A DNA stretch of 64,000 bases from Symbiodinium kawagutii (GCA_009767595.1 VSDK01017448.1:182118-246117), one strand, 5' to 3'; shown: positions 33,501 to 44,878, numbered from the stretch's first letter. Notes: generated by a model not told the origin, from the letters alone. Numbers and translations are program-made.

Positions 33501-34200
33501 CATGCAATGCAATGCAAAGATATCTCGCATAATCGATCACTTGCTGGGCCCCGGCGTATCCTTAGGTATCCTTGCATTTTCGCTATGCTGGAGTTTCATC
33601 ATTGCACTGATCCTGAGCCCCTCAATTCGGGATGAATTCAGGTGGATTTTGTTCATCATGTTGTATATGCAATAGGCTTGACAGAGCGCAAGTTGAAATC
33701 CTCAGGACAACATCTCTGAAAGATTGCGATCATGAAAAGCTACAAGTGTTGCATCTAGACCTGCAGGTGTGAACATTCAAAATCCATCATAATCATGTAT
33801 GGCGCCTTGAGGTGTGCATGTTGTATGTGGTTTTTGCCCATGCCACATGACATAATATAGCCATGAGCCAGGGGACTCGCAACCATCAAATCATGGAGAA
33901 ACTAATCAAAGAGTAGCATCGAACTGTAAATTATATACAGTTTGCTTAGCTGCTGAACTCATTCCGACGTGAAAATGCTTCACCAAAGGAATCTCAGCAT
34001 CCCTCGCGGGTGCATGAGAGGTAGTGACCGGGAGCGCAGGGGGCCACAGCAACAATCTGACGCCTCTTGGAAGCAAGACAGGCGTACTCATTAGCTCAAA
34101 CAACTCGGATGTGTCATACGTGGGCAGTGAGTGTTGGCTTTGGGCTTGAATTTGATCGGGTAATTACTATCATAAACTTGCTATTTGCAACCGATTGCAG

Positions 34201-34745
34201 TTTCGACTGGAATCACGGACAATTTTTGCACTGGCCTCTTCCGTGAAGCAGCTGCTTCTCCTGGCTTCAGCAGTCCTTCTTCTGAGGTATTGAGACCGAC
34301 GGTGGAAGACTTTCAGGTGACGAGTTCCTCTTGGTTCTGCTGCCCTGAAACCTGCCTGACTGCTCTACCACAAGGCAGGCCACTGAAGCCCAGAGGAGCC
34401 GGGGCAGTTGATGTTTCATGCCATGCCTCCGAGGGTTCCAAGTGGCATGTGGAGCTCCTGGCCATGTGCGCCGACTTGAAGGAGAAGTTGCGAGATCCGC
34501 AGTTTGCGGCGACTCGTTGTAACTTGGATGGCTCTGGAGATTTAGATCCGCACGAGTTGAAGCAAGCGGCTCGGGTCTATGGCATCTCCTTCAGGAGCAG
34601 CTCAGGAGACAATGATGGCGATGATGGCGATGGCAGTGTTGATCTCGGAGTTCTGATGGATGGGCAGTCGCGGATCAGCAAAGAACGCTTCGCCGAAATG
34701 GTGGCATCTCAACAGGCAACCACTTCGATCAGAGCCTTTGAATGA
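34201..34745 (+). CDS. EF-hand protein, C-terminal exon
   Basis: Calcium-binding protein. After a GATTGCAG acceptor the frame is open for about 182 codons to the TGA at 34743-34745. The EF-hand loop NLDGSGDLDPHE (position 1 is Asn rather than Asp) is followed by the exiting helix LKQAARVYG. A second acidic stretch (GDNDGDDGDGSVDLGVLMD) and ISKERFAEMV look like a degenerate partner EF-hand with an insertion. The N-terminal 90 residues are Ser/Pro/Cys-rich and unrecognised. Upstream exons are not identified. Confidence 0.65.
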
Positions 34746-35213
34746 ATGGGTCAAAGTTTTGGTAGGTTGGTATAGGTTGGTACTGTATAGTACTGTAGGT
34801 GCACAGGGTGTGCTCAGAACATGTGGAGATATTCGCGGAATTGTCTTAGAATCTGAGATTCACGTGGGGCTAATCAGTGGTAAATATGCTATAATCTTCA
34901 TTTATCTTCCCTAGGTGCCAGAATGTAGGCAGAATGTTTGAACATTTGAACGCGACGCTGGGCTGGTGGTATCGCTACAGTTGGAAGTCTTCGGACTTGA
35001 AATGAAAACCAATAAGATGCACAGAAAATCGATTAAAACATGAATTGAAACCGGGACAGATTCGCGCATATGCATTTTGTTTTGGAATATCTATATATAC
35101 ACTGCAGAAAGATGACCGTGTTGGTTTGTTGAGCGTATTTGAATCATTCTCAGACTTGTTCTCTTTCTCCGTCTGAGTCTGAGTGAGGAGCGGTTCCGCA
35201 CTCCCTGCGGGGG

Positions 35214-38200
35214 ATGGCGTTGGGTCAGCTGCAACACCTGGAAACCTTGTTTGTCAAGACTGGGTGGTTGCTGGCGCAATGCGAATCCTTCAACACAGAC
35301 AATGCCCAAGCCATTTCAAACGGCACCAAGTTTAGGCAAAATCCAAACTTGTATGCCTTGGACACCTTCGTGGTGACTCCAATGTCGAAGCCAGGGATCT
35401 GCAAAGCTAGGGAAAACGACACACAGCAAACAATCGCAGAAGCACATGGAATGTCATCCTTCTCGGAACTCGTGAATCCGTTTGGCCTCTTGGTTCATTG
35501 CTTCGTGTCACACTTCTGGGGCCATGACTTCAGCAGCACTATCATGGCTTTGGACTGCTGGGCAGATGCAAACTACCACAGAATGACGTCAGAGAAACAG
35601 TCTTTGGTCTACTGGATCTGCCTATTTGCCTTGAACCAGCACAACGTCGCCGAGGAGGTTGGAGAAAATCCCCAGCAGGGGCCATTCAATGCAGCGCTGG
35701 CGCAAGCCACTGGTGGTGCAGTGATGGTCCTGGACGAAGAAATCAAACCATTTCCGCGGGAGGCGGGCGCAGCTATGACCTGGCATGGCTGCGCGGGAAT
35801 TGACCCGATATCCGGTTGCACGACTCCGGATGATAAATACCTCCCTGGTCGGGGGGTGCTGTAGCCACCCCCCGACTATTACATGGCGCTTTGCGCGAAC
35901 CTGGAGCTTCCAGGCCTGATGTGTTTTGCTTTGGCACTTCGCCAAAGATGATGTGACCCAGGAGATTGCAGACGAGGGCTGCTACAGTTTTGGTGGCGGC
36001 TGCTGCAGACGTTGCAGTCGCAGGCCGTCTACCGCGGGTGCCTCTTTGCCTCGGTTGCGCTCTTCCCTCGCTGGCTACCCATGGTTCACCTCAATGCGTG
36101 ATGGGCGAGGGCCCATCACCGAATTGAGTGCAGATGGTGCTTGACCATCAGTTAATGTGCCATGCCTTGAAGAGAGGCGACTTCTGCTTTGTCAGAAACA
36201 TGTGATGTGAATGGACTGTACAATCACCGTACAGAAGTTTGGTGGTGAAGTGCATTGCTTCGAACACTTTGCGCATTGGCGCCCCGAAAGCTGCCTCCAG
36301 CCATTCATTTTCAATGAACCCAGGCTGTGGCAGCGTTACAAACACCACACACACACACACAATCAAACCATTTTCGCGCATCTGGTGTTTGTTTGAGGTC
36401 TCTCGTTTGAAGGATCTGCAGCAGCCATTCGAATTGATCTGCAGGGAAGGTTCCTTGTCCCAACCTGAGACCCGTGGGAACGAAGGTGTGAGTACAGCAA
36501 TGCTGGAAGCGACCTGCGAGGCGTTGTGGAAAGTGTCAGCCGCCAAGGCTCAAAGTTCAGTGGCGGCTGACAAGTACCAGATTTGGGCGGAAACCGCCGT
36601 CAAATCTTTGAGAGGCGCCATTGATGGAGAAGGTGCCCAGCGCTTTTTTGAAACTTTGATTGATACAAGGGGCGCTGATTTCCTGGAAACCATTTTCGCC
36701 GACTTCGATCGCTACATCCAGTCGTTACTGTCTACCACGGTGCTCAAGCTCTTGATGGCCAGGGGCCAGTATGGTTCGGCAGCGAGGTGCTGCCTCTATG
36801 GAGCGGGCTATGACCCTGAGCAGCTGACAGAAATCTGCGACAATATCGTGCTGGAAAGTGAGCGGAAAGTTTGGCTGAACGAATTGCTGGCGAGGGCATC
36901 CAGCGCATCCATAGCGCAGCTCCTGTTAGACCTTGGTGCTGATGCAAGGGTAGCAGACGATAATGGTGTCACGGCACTGGGTGAAGCAGTCATTCACGGC
37001 CAAGTGGCTGTGGCCCAGGTGCTGTTGGAGCACCGCGCGGATGTAAATGCAGCAAACAACCGGGGGGCCACACCACTGATGGGTGCGGCTCTCAGTGGCC
37101 ACATGGCTATGGTCGAGCTGCTACTGGAACATCATGCGGATGTCAGGGCCGCAAGGAATGATGGTGGCACGGCACTGCATGCTGCTGTTGGTGATGGTGT
37201 AGGTGATGTGGCTGTAGCCAAGCTGCTTTTGGAGCACCGTGCTGATGTACGGGCAGCAGACAGCGACGGTCAAACAGCCTTGATGCATGCTGCTGAAAAA
37301 GGCAATGTCGCAGTGGCCCAGCTCTTGTTGGAGCATGGTGCTGATGCAGGGGCAGCAGACCAGCAAGGTTTCACTGTGTTGGGGTATGCAGCTACAGTAG
37401 CTGTGGCCGAGCTGCTTTTTGCGCATGGTGCTACTGCAGAAGCAGCAAACGACCGTGGTACCACGGTATTGATGATGGCTTCTAGACGTGGCCGCGAAGC
37501 CGTGGCCAAGCTCTTGTTGGACAATGGTGCTGATGCAGGGGCGGCAGACAACGTAGGTTTCACAGCGTTGAAGTGTGCTGCTCTAGGTGGCCACGACGGT
37601 GTGGCCAAGCTGCTGTTGACACATGGTGCTAATGCAGGAGCAGCAGACGATGATGGTATCACTGCACTATTCTTTGCTGCTAGATGTGGCCACGCAGCTG
37701 TGGCCAGGGTCTTGTTGGAGCATGGTGCTGATGCAGGAGCAGTAGACAAACTAGGTTCCACAGCATTGATGAATGCTGCTGAACTTGGCCATGAAGCTGT
37801 GGCCAAGCTGTTGTTGACACATGGTGCTGATTCAGGAGCAGCAGACCACAATGGTATCACGGCACTCATGATGGCCTCCGCAGGTGGCCACTTAGCTGTG
37901 GCCGAAGTGCTGTTGGCACATGGTGCTGATGCAGGAGCAGCAAGACCCAATGGTGTCACGGCACTGATGATGGCTGCCGAAGGTGGCCACTTAGCTGTGG
38001 CCGAAGTGCTGTTGACACATGGTGCTGATGCAGGAGCAGCCCTGACACCATTACTGATGATGGCTGCCGCAGATGGCCACATAGCCGTGGCCAAGCTCTT
38101 GTTGGACAGTGGTGCTGATGCAAGGGCGGCAGACAACGAAGGTTTCACAGCATTGATGCGCACTGCTCGAGGTGGCCACGACGGTGTGGCCAAGATGCTG

Positions 38201-38806
38201 TTGACACATGGGGCTGATGCAAGAGCAGCAATGCACAATGGTATCACGGCACTCATGGTGGCTGCTGCAGGTGGCCATGAAGCTGTGGCCGAAGTGCTGT
38301 TGACACATGGTGCTGATGCAGGAGCAGTAGACAAAGTAGGTGCCACGGCATTGATGTATGCTGCTGAATGTGGCCATGAAGCTGTGGCCAATCTGTTGTT
38401 GACGCATGGTGGTGATGCAGGAGCGGCAAACCACAATGGTATCACGGCACTCATGATGGCCTCCGCAGGTGGCCACTTAGCTGTGGCCGAAGTGCTGTTG
38501 GCACATGGTGCTGATGCAGGAGCAGCAAGACCCAATGGTGTCACGGCACTGATGATGGCTGCCGAAGGTGGCCACATAGCCGTCGCCAAGCTCTTGTTGG
38601 ACAATGGTGCTGATGCAAGAGCAGCAACGAACACGGGCTCCACTGCCCTGACGTTGGCTACCTGTGAAGGCCATGAGGCGATGGCTGTTCTCCTTCGTTT
38701 TCGGATGGGTATGGGAGTGGTAGCTACTGCCGGCACTTTCAGGCTCCTGAATCTGGATTCCGATGCTTCGTCTGACAGCGCTTCCTCAGCCACTTCTACA
38801 AGCTAA
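35214..38806 (+). CDS. Ankyrin-repeat protein interrupted by a 602-bp insertion
   Basis: Two halves of one gene. 5' half 35214-35758: SFSELVNPFGLLVHCFVSHF (VSHFWGH motif), YWICLFALNQHNVAEEVG and AVMVLDEEIKPF. 3' half 36361-38806: IKPFSRIWCLFEVSRLKDL, a helical linker (ADKYQIWAETAVKSLRGAID), then about 18 ankyrin repeats of 33 residues (GADAGAADDDGITALFFAAR style), and a Ser/Asp tail ending TAATAA. Ankyrin arrays bind partner proteins; the N-terminal FVSHFW...WCLFE region is a dinoflagellate-lineage module that I liken, tentatively, to a TIR-type fold. The halves meet within an 18-bp direct repeat (35741-35758 and 36361-36378, one mismatch). Excision across the repeat would give EEIKPFSRIWCLFEV, but no AG acceptor lies at the 3' repeat, so this is either a non-canonical intron or a disrupting insertion. 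Repeats 5 and 12 are shortened. Confidence 0.8.
35759..36360. mobile_element. 602-bp hairpin-rich insertion with 18-bp direct repeats
   Basis: Lies exactly between AATCAAACCATTTCCGCG and its one-mismatch copy. Contains perfect inverted repeats: 35758-35763/35840-35845 (GGGAGG/CCTCCC) enclosing 35767-35773/35788-35794 (GCGCAGC) and 35810-35815/35826-35831 (ATCCGG); 35848-35858/35866-35876 (GTCGGGGGGTG); 35900-35905/35909-35914 (CCTGGA); 35929-35935/35941-35947 (CTTTGGC); 36098-36106/36111-36119 (GTGATGGGC). It ends in a CA tract next to the 3' repeat. No transposase. It resembles a structured short retroelement or an introner; class unknown. Confidence 0.6.
36148..36324 (-). CDS. Candidate C-terminal coding fragment carried by the insertion
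   Basis: On the minus strand, after CCACAG, 58 codons read GFIENEWLEAAFGAPMRKVF and HHMFLTKQKSPLFKAWHIN to a TAA stop. The composition is protein-like, and an acceptor-like sequence precedes it. It could be captured from another gene, or be chance. No family recognised. Confidence 0.3.
   Translation of the reverse strand, partial: PGFIENEWLEAAFGAPMRKVFEAMHFTTKLLYGDCTVHSHHMFLTKQKSPLFKAWHIN
37846..37990 (+). repeat. 145-bp perfect internal duplication, copy 1
   Basis: Identical to 38431-38575, an offset of 585 bp (195 codons). It lies within the ankyrin array and marks a recent duplication or gene conversion of a multi-repeat block. Confidence 0.9.
38431..38575 (+). repeat. 145-bp perfect internal duplication, copy 2
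   Basis: Second copy of the block at 37846-37990; similarity continues more weakly on both sides over about three ankyrin repeats. Confidence 0.9.
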
Positions 38807-39238
38807 TAAACCGGTTTTCCCACGGCTGCGGTTGGCAAAAGGAGGATAAAAAGGCACGTTGCTTCCACTCATGCCACCTGCTGCTCGCCATGCCACACGA
38901 TGAAGCCACACCAACAATCACCAACAAGCAATGTTCCATCGCAAAATAAATCGTCAACAAATGTGGTTCATCCCATTGCATATGCACTTCCAACAGAAAC
39001 ACCGCACAATTATGAAATTGTAGCGTAGCCATATTGAAGAAAATCCAGAAAGAAAATGGTGCTGTCCCAAGAGCGGAGTGGATTTGAGCAACCCGTGAAT
39101 TTCAGGAGTGAGTTTGTTGGGAGAGACGCCAATTGCGGGTCTGTCAGACATGTGCCATTTATGACAGGTCCTTTGAGCTGCTGAGCTCTTTCTCCCGCTT
39201 GGACGGCCATATACCGCCATGAGATTTATGCCGGATTC

Positions 39239-40343
39239 TCAGATGAAAACTTTTGCTCGAGCAAAGATTTTCAGACCACCTTCGACCAACTGAATCAACT
39301 TTTGAAGGTTGGAACCGAACTGGGTTCTCATGTATGCATTTCCAATGCAGGGCACGGATGAATCAGGAACTTTTTTTGCTTCAGCGAACGTGCGAACCAC
39401 TACGGATGAGGTAGCGGACGCAACCACAGACAGACCTTTGTGGAGCTCGCGTGGGGTCCGTGCGCAGGCCTGCTGGTTGACTGGCTTGCCAAAACTGGAA
39501 GTGCTTTAGAGTGGGGTGTAGACAAAATCAAACGACATATAGAAGATCATTGTTTGAATCCTGCCAGTGTTTTGAAGGATGTCGCATGTTGCATGTTTTA
39601 TTTTAGCTGATCCAGCTTGATTTTTTTGCATATGCTTCTGTTCAGGCTCTCACGGAAGCCTTGGAGACAGCTACTTCAGAGAGGGAAACCAACTAGGCAA
39701 TTGTGTTGTCTCCTGGGAGTTGGCATCGGATGTACATTCTCATACATATCGAAGAGTGCGCCGAGAAACCAAAGAAGACTATAGAAGACTGCAGATTTGA
39801 GTCGCCGGTGGCCGACGACCTGTGTGGTAATGCTTGGTCTGTAAGGTTGCAAGACTTTCATTTAGACAGAGTATTTGATTTTCATTTTCGTTCCTGTGCT
39901 GCTCTTTCATTCACACCTTGCAATTCTTGGATTCTTGGCAGGTTCTGCGCTTAGCTGCTCAGCTTTTGCTTGCTTTTTGGAAAGGCTTCGGCTGATTTAT
40001 CATGAGTCGACAGCTTAGCCTGCCAGATGATTTTGGACAAGCAGAATCAATCTCTGAAGCTTAGAACACCTTAGAACCAAACCCTTTGCAACATTTTGCA
40101 ACTATATTCTCTTTCGAACACTTCGGACATGAGAAATTGAGAAATTGCCTTTCTGTAGTGAGAGCGGTGAGAGGGAGGACGGGAATGGTGATCCTTGATA
40201 GCCTTAACATCGAAGCAATTTTGGCCCAAAGTCCCAAGTGCCTCCCTCCGTTCCATTGCTTTGTTCACTTCTCCTTGCACAATGTCTGCCTCTGGTGGCC
40301 TGGCAATGTCAATCTCCACATGTAAGAAGTTGGTGACATGCAT
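39239..40343 (-). CDS. Possible minus-strand gene, unrecognised
   Basis: Two minus-strand frames look coding: 40190-40343 (HVEIDIARPPEADIVQGEVN then KAMERREALGTLG) and 39239-39427 (GSNLQKLIQLVEGGLKIFAR, stop at 39239-39241). They would form a gene tail-to-tail with the ankyrin gene. Plus-strand pieces at 39648-39698 and 39943-39996 (VLRLAAQLLLAFWKGFG) compete. Evidence is composition only. Confidence 0.28.
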
Positions 40344-40509
40344 TGCAATCTTTTGCGACTCTTCAACTGCTGTTTCTAGTGGTCAAATTCTCAGTCTGAA
40401 CATTTAAGGATCATGCAAATCCTTCAACGGTGTCTCGGCTGACAATTTGAAGTTCCGGCAACAATCCAGCTTTTAGTTCCCTCACGCTGACAAGTGTGCC
40501 AGAACTGAG

Positions 40510-40964
40510 GCTTGAAGGGCTGGGGTTTCATCGACTACAGTGGGCAGGACGGGAGACAAACTTGGACTGTACGTAGGCGGATCCCTAGATAGGAGTGCAT
40601 CTACATATCACATCTATCAATCTATCCCTCTATCTATCTGTCTGTCCTTCTGTCTGTCTGTCTGTCCGTCCGTCCGTCTGTCTGTTTGTCGGGCGGTCAA
40701 TCAATCAATGTATCATTGCATCCGTGCGTCCGTTCATCCGTCTGTCCGTCTGTCCGTCCATCCATCCGTCCACCGACCTCTCTGTCTATCTATCTATCTA
40801 CCTATCTACCTATCTACCCATCTACCTACCTATCTATCTATCTATCATTATCTATCTATCTTTTTCTATCTATCTATTTTTTTTCTATCTATCTATTTTT
40901 TTTCTATCTATCTATTTTTTCTATCTATCTATCTATCTATCTTTCTATCTATCTATCTATCTAT

Positions 40965-41034
<70 letters not shown>

Positions 41035-41036
41035 TA

Positions 41037-41073
<37 letters not shown>

Positions 41074-41131
41074 TTGTCTGTCTATGAATCTATCTATCCA
41101 TCTATCTATCTATCCATCCATCCATCCATCC

Positions 41132-41177
<46 letters not shown>

Positions 41178-41179
41178 TA

Positions 41180-41216
<37 letters not shown>

Positions 41217-41274
41217 TTGTCTGTCTATGAATCTATCTATCCATCTATCTATCTATCCATCCATCCATCCATCC

Positions 41275-41322
<48 letters not shown>

Positions 41323-43512
41323 CTATATATATATATATGTATGTGTGTGCGCGCACGCATGCAGATGCCTGCATGCACGCATTTCAGCACACAGACACAT
41401 CCCTAGATGCATACATGAACGCACATGTATGGCATGCATGCACGTATATGTATTAGATGATGATTATGATGTATGCATACACGTTCATGCATGCACAAGC
41501 ACGCTCGCACACACACACACACTCACATCCATACACGCATACATCCATACATCCATGCATCCATACATCCATACATACATCCGTGCCCACATGCATACAT
41601 GCCGTGTACGCATAAACATCCACATACATTTGTGGATGCATGCAAGCAAAGATTGCATTCATGCGTTGATAGGCAGATAGATACGCACAAATCGGGAAGT
41701 GTACCGAGAGAGGGGGAGAAAGATGTACGCATATTTGCATGAGTTCATGCAGCCAGTGCATCCACACGTACACACATACATACATCCATGCACGTGCAAA
41801 CATGCACCACATGCACACATGTACACGTCGATAAATGTGAGCACATCCGTGCGTGCATACATGCAGTACATACGCACCTACACGCCTACATCATCATACA
41901 TCCATACCGTACATCCATGCATCCATGCGTACACGCATGCAGTGCATATGTGCAATACATGCACAGGTGCATACATCAGTGCATAGATACATTCATGTAC
42001 CCATGCCAGCGTGCATGCATGCGTCCATGCATACACGCAACATCATGCAAGACATTACAGGCACGTATCCACATACACAGGAACGCACTGATACATCCAT
42101 CCGTACTATCATACATCCATGCATCCATACATGTTCACGAGAGATTGAGAGACTTTTCGAAGCCGAAATGCAACGGTTGGGCTCGACCACTGCAGGATGT
42201 CTTTGTGCACATCAGGGACTGCGTTGGTGGTCAGCCAGCTCAAGGTGATGCGTGGCGAAGCTGCACTGAGGATGAGATTCATCACATGGAGTGATAGAGT
42301 ATATTGTAACTGACACAAATAGATCTCAAGTATAGCATTTGAAATGGCAGAGACTCTTACTATAGTATAGACTGATGATGAATCATGTGCAATAGATACT
42401 GATTACTGTATACTGATATACCGCGTTGATTTACATCGGTGCCATGTCGGCGGGGGTGCGATTTCTTGTCACTTGGGTTGAAGCGAGGCTGACCTTTGAC
42501 GTGGAGGAGACAGCTCCAGGAAAGTACAAGGTGCTATGATATGGTAGCATGACTGGTAGCATGTGACGTCTTAGTAAGTCTTAGTATGGTAATGGTATGT
42601 ATCTTAGTATGGTAGCATGACTGGTAGCATGATGTACCATGGTATAGTCTGGCGACTTTCTAAGTGAATTGCGCCACGCTAATCTACTTCGCAAGGCGAA
42701 GAATGTGAGCGGAGGGTCGGCCCCAAGAACTCATGACTCTATGATGGGCGGCATGGGCAAGGCTGGATAAAATTTGCAGAACGGGAGTGGCAGAAAGTCT
42801 GGGCTATTGATTATGGGAGTTCTGCTGTGCTGAATTTTGCCGCAAGATTTCCGATTGCCAGGTGACGCCAGTGGAGGGCACTGGTTCATATTCAGGCGCA
42901 TTTGTTCACCATGTGTTGAGATACATGCTGGGGAGTTCAGTGCAGGCACAGTGAAATCCTTTAATGCCCGGCTCTTACTGCGCTATTCGTAGAGTCATGT
43001 GCCACACCAGCCTCCTTGCAGCTTTCCAGGTGTTTCATACTCCGTACTCGAAGAACCGCTGAGGCCACGAAAGGATTTGGCTTCATTCAAGTGGAGGGTA
43101 TGGATGATGCTCCTCGCCTGAGATGGTAGGACTGAGTGAACACAGTCCAAGTTGCAAACCAGTTTTGGCAAATCACTTTTTGGCTTTGGCCTGTGAAAGT
43201 TATCTGCCAGAATTATGAAAGCAACCACCACCTGGCCGACTCACTTTTCCTTCAGCCATGCTGCAGGCTGTCTTTTGTCCTAGCACATGCTTTGTCATAT
43301 GTCGCGTGTTGGGGTCAAGTTCGATCCGCTCTGGTCCCTCTTTCGGTTGGCTTTCGGTCATGCTTGGTGGTAGAACATCATTGTTGTCGTCGTCGCCGTC
43401 GTCGTCGTCGTCCTCCTCCTCCTCCTCGTCGTCGTCGTTTTCGTCATCGCCATCGTCCTCCTCCTCATCATCATCATCACCATCATCATCATCACCACCA
43501 CCATCATCCTCG

Positions 43513-43581
<69 letters not shown>

Positions 43582-44878
43582 ACGTGAACCTTATCCTCCG
43601 CACCCCTATCCTCAAAGACAGTCGATCTCCACTTTCGTAATCCACCACCAGCCATCTGTTATTTTCCTGATCATCATTGCCACCATTGTTCAATCCCTTT
43701 TTCTTTCGTTTGCCCCCACCGGCCTCAAGTCGTCGAAACGGGGGCGTAGGGACTGACTCTGTTTGTGCCGCCAGATCTTTGTCCACCAGAAGGGCTGCAT
43801 AGGCCGAAGGGAAACATGGAAAGCCCATGGACTCTTCAAAGGTTCCACGAGTCTTCCTTTCCACTGAACACATTAGCGCACTCACGGAGTCCTGAAGCTT
43901 AAAGGCACCCTTCCCAACGCTGGTGACATCGTGAAGTTTGACTTGGAGCCAAGTCCAACAAAGCCTGGACAGTCACCAGCAGCACTTTGAGATGGCTTTT
44001 TTGCTTGTGTGGTGTTGGAATGGTGGTGCAGCTGGTGGCAAGCCTGCTTTCCAACATTTGATAGATAGATAGATAGATGGATAGTTCCTTTTTTTTTTGG
44101 GGACATGTTGCACGATTGAATCACGACCTATCATCCACTCCCAAGGTACCAAGCCAAGAACTGCACAGGCGGCACAGCGCCAATGAGCCAGCCTGGCATG
44201 GGAGCCTTGGATACAAGATTCAATTGACACCTTTTGCTAAACTGACATCTGAGCTGCTTTGCTTTTTGCGCAGCATGGTTTGCTTGTGGTGGCACTTCTC
44301 ACTCAGGTGGAATGGGCAAAGGCTACGGCATGGGCATGATGGGAGGCGCAACAGATTCTGAGATTTTATGAGTAAAGCATTTCAAGTGAAAGAGCTCGCA
44401 TGAGATCGCAAGAAGTTGCATTTCAAGTGCCGAATTCAGCTGTGCCAGGAATGGGTGGCATGGGTATGGGTGGCTGCAAGGGTGGAATGATGGGAGGTGG
44501 AGGACCTTTCCGGCCACCAGCTGCCAGAGCCAAGGGGGCTGTGGAAAATTTTGGGTCTCTTGAAGTCTTGGGTTGATGTTTTGGTCTTTCAATGTTTGTT
44601 GTCTTTAAGTCTGCAGTAATGTTGACGTCCCCATGTTCTGGCGATCCAACAAGTCATTTTCTTCACAAGCTCCGAAAGTCCAGCGGAGTCCAGCCAAAGC
44701 TGAGATTGTTACGCCGTTTGCAAGTCACACTTTGCACCCGCGTTGTCGTTTTTTTGGTGTAGTCCAGTGCGGCGCCAAAATCTGTGCAGGAATGATGGGC
44801 CCTTACGGCAATTACGGCAAGGGAATGAAGGGCGGCAAAGGAGGTGGCTATGGTGGCTATGGCGGATACGGCTGGTAA
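40510..44878 (+). CDS. Double cold-shock-domain, glycine-rich RNA-binding protein
   Basis: Cold-shock domains bind single-stranded RNA/DNA. CSD1: 40510-40547 ([14 protein letters not shown]1), 42196-42251 ([21 protein letters not shown]2), 42488-42530 ([14 protein letters not shown]). CSD2: 43064-43108 ([15 protein letters not shown]), 43775-43793 (IFVHQK), 43890-~43970 ([20 protein letters not shown]). Glycine-rich exons: 44307-~44345 ([13 protein letters not shown]), from 44449 ([19 protein letters not shown]) and the terminal exon 44790-44878 ([17 protein letters not shown] 44876-44878). A short MMGGMGKA stretch near 42742 may be a linker exon. Junction phases agree, with GA, GT, GT, GC and GC donors. 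The start codon and first exon are not found; the exon carrying the end of each CSD is also incomplete. Confidence 0.85.
40602..41333. repeat. TATC/CCAT/TCTG tetranucleotide array with a 143-bp higher-order duplication
   Basis: Long (CTAT)n with CTGT, CCAT and TTTT interruptions. A segment around TTAATTATC, TTTGTCTGTCTATGAATC and the CCAT run recurs about 143 bp later (near 41034 and 41177), so the array grew partly by block duplication. Confidence 0.93.
41334..42140. repeat. Degenerate CATGCATACATC/CACA repeat region
   Basis: About 800 bp of diverged CATACATG, CATCCATA and CACACA units. Open frames on both strands here code for Met/His/Cys/Tyr runs and are not genes. Confidence 0.85.
43378..43583. 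repeat. Trinucleotide repeat (GTC, CTC, ATC)
   Basis: Starts as GTC/CTC and becomes (ATC)n. It lies within the intron between CSD2 exons 43108 and 43775. It creates Ser-, His- and Asp-run open frames in several frames. Confidence 0.95.

Larger units (their letters stand above)
40548..42195 (+). other. 1.65-kb intron made almost entirely of microsatellite
   Basis: Flanked in phase by [11 protein letters not shown] and DVFVHIRD, the two halves of a cold-shock domain, so the whole repeat block must be spliced out if the gene works. Confidence 0.75.

Noticed and set aside
37270-38793. 507-codon antisense ORF across the ankyrin gene
   Set aside because: It is the mirror of the ankyrin repeats. 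The GCN/GTG-rich codon pattern of the sense strand leaves the antisense frame open; it has no domain of its own.
40540-41456. Long Tyr/Leu/Ser/Ile frames at 40.5-41.4 kb
   Set aside because: Microsatellite translation inside the cold-shock gene intron.
43136-43885. His-, Ser-, Asp- and Met-run ORFs around the ATC repeat
   Set aside because: Produced by a trinucleotide repeat in several frames on both strands, within an intron between two CSD2 exons.
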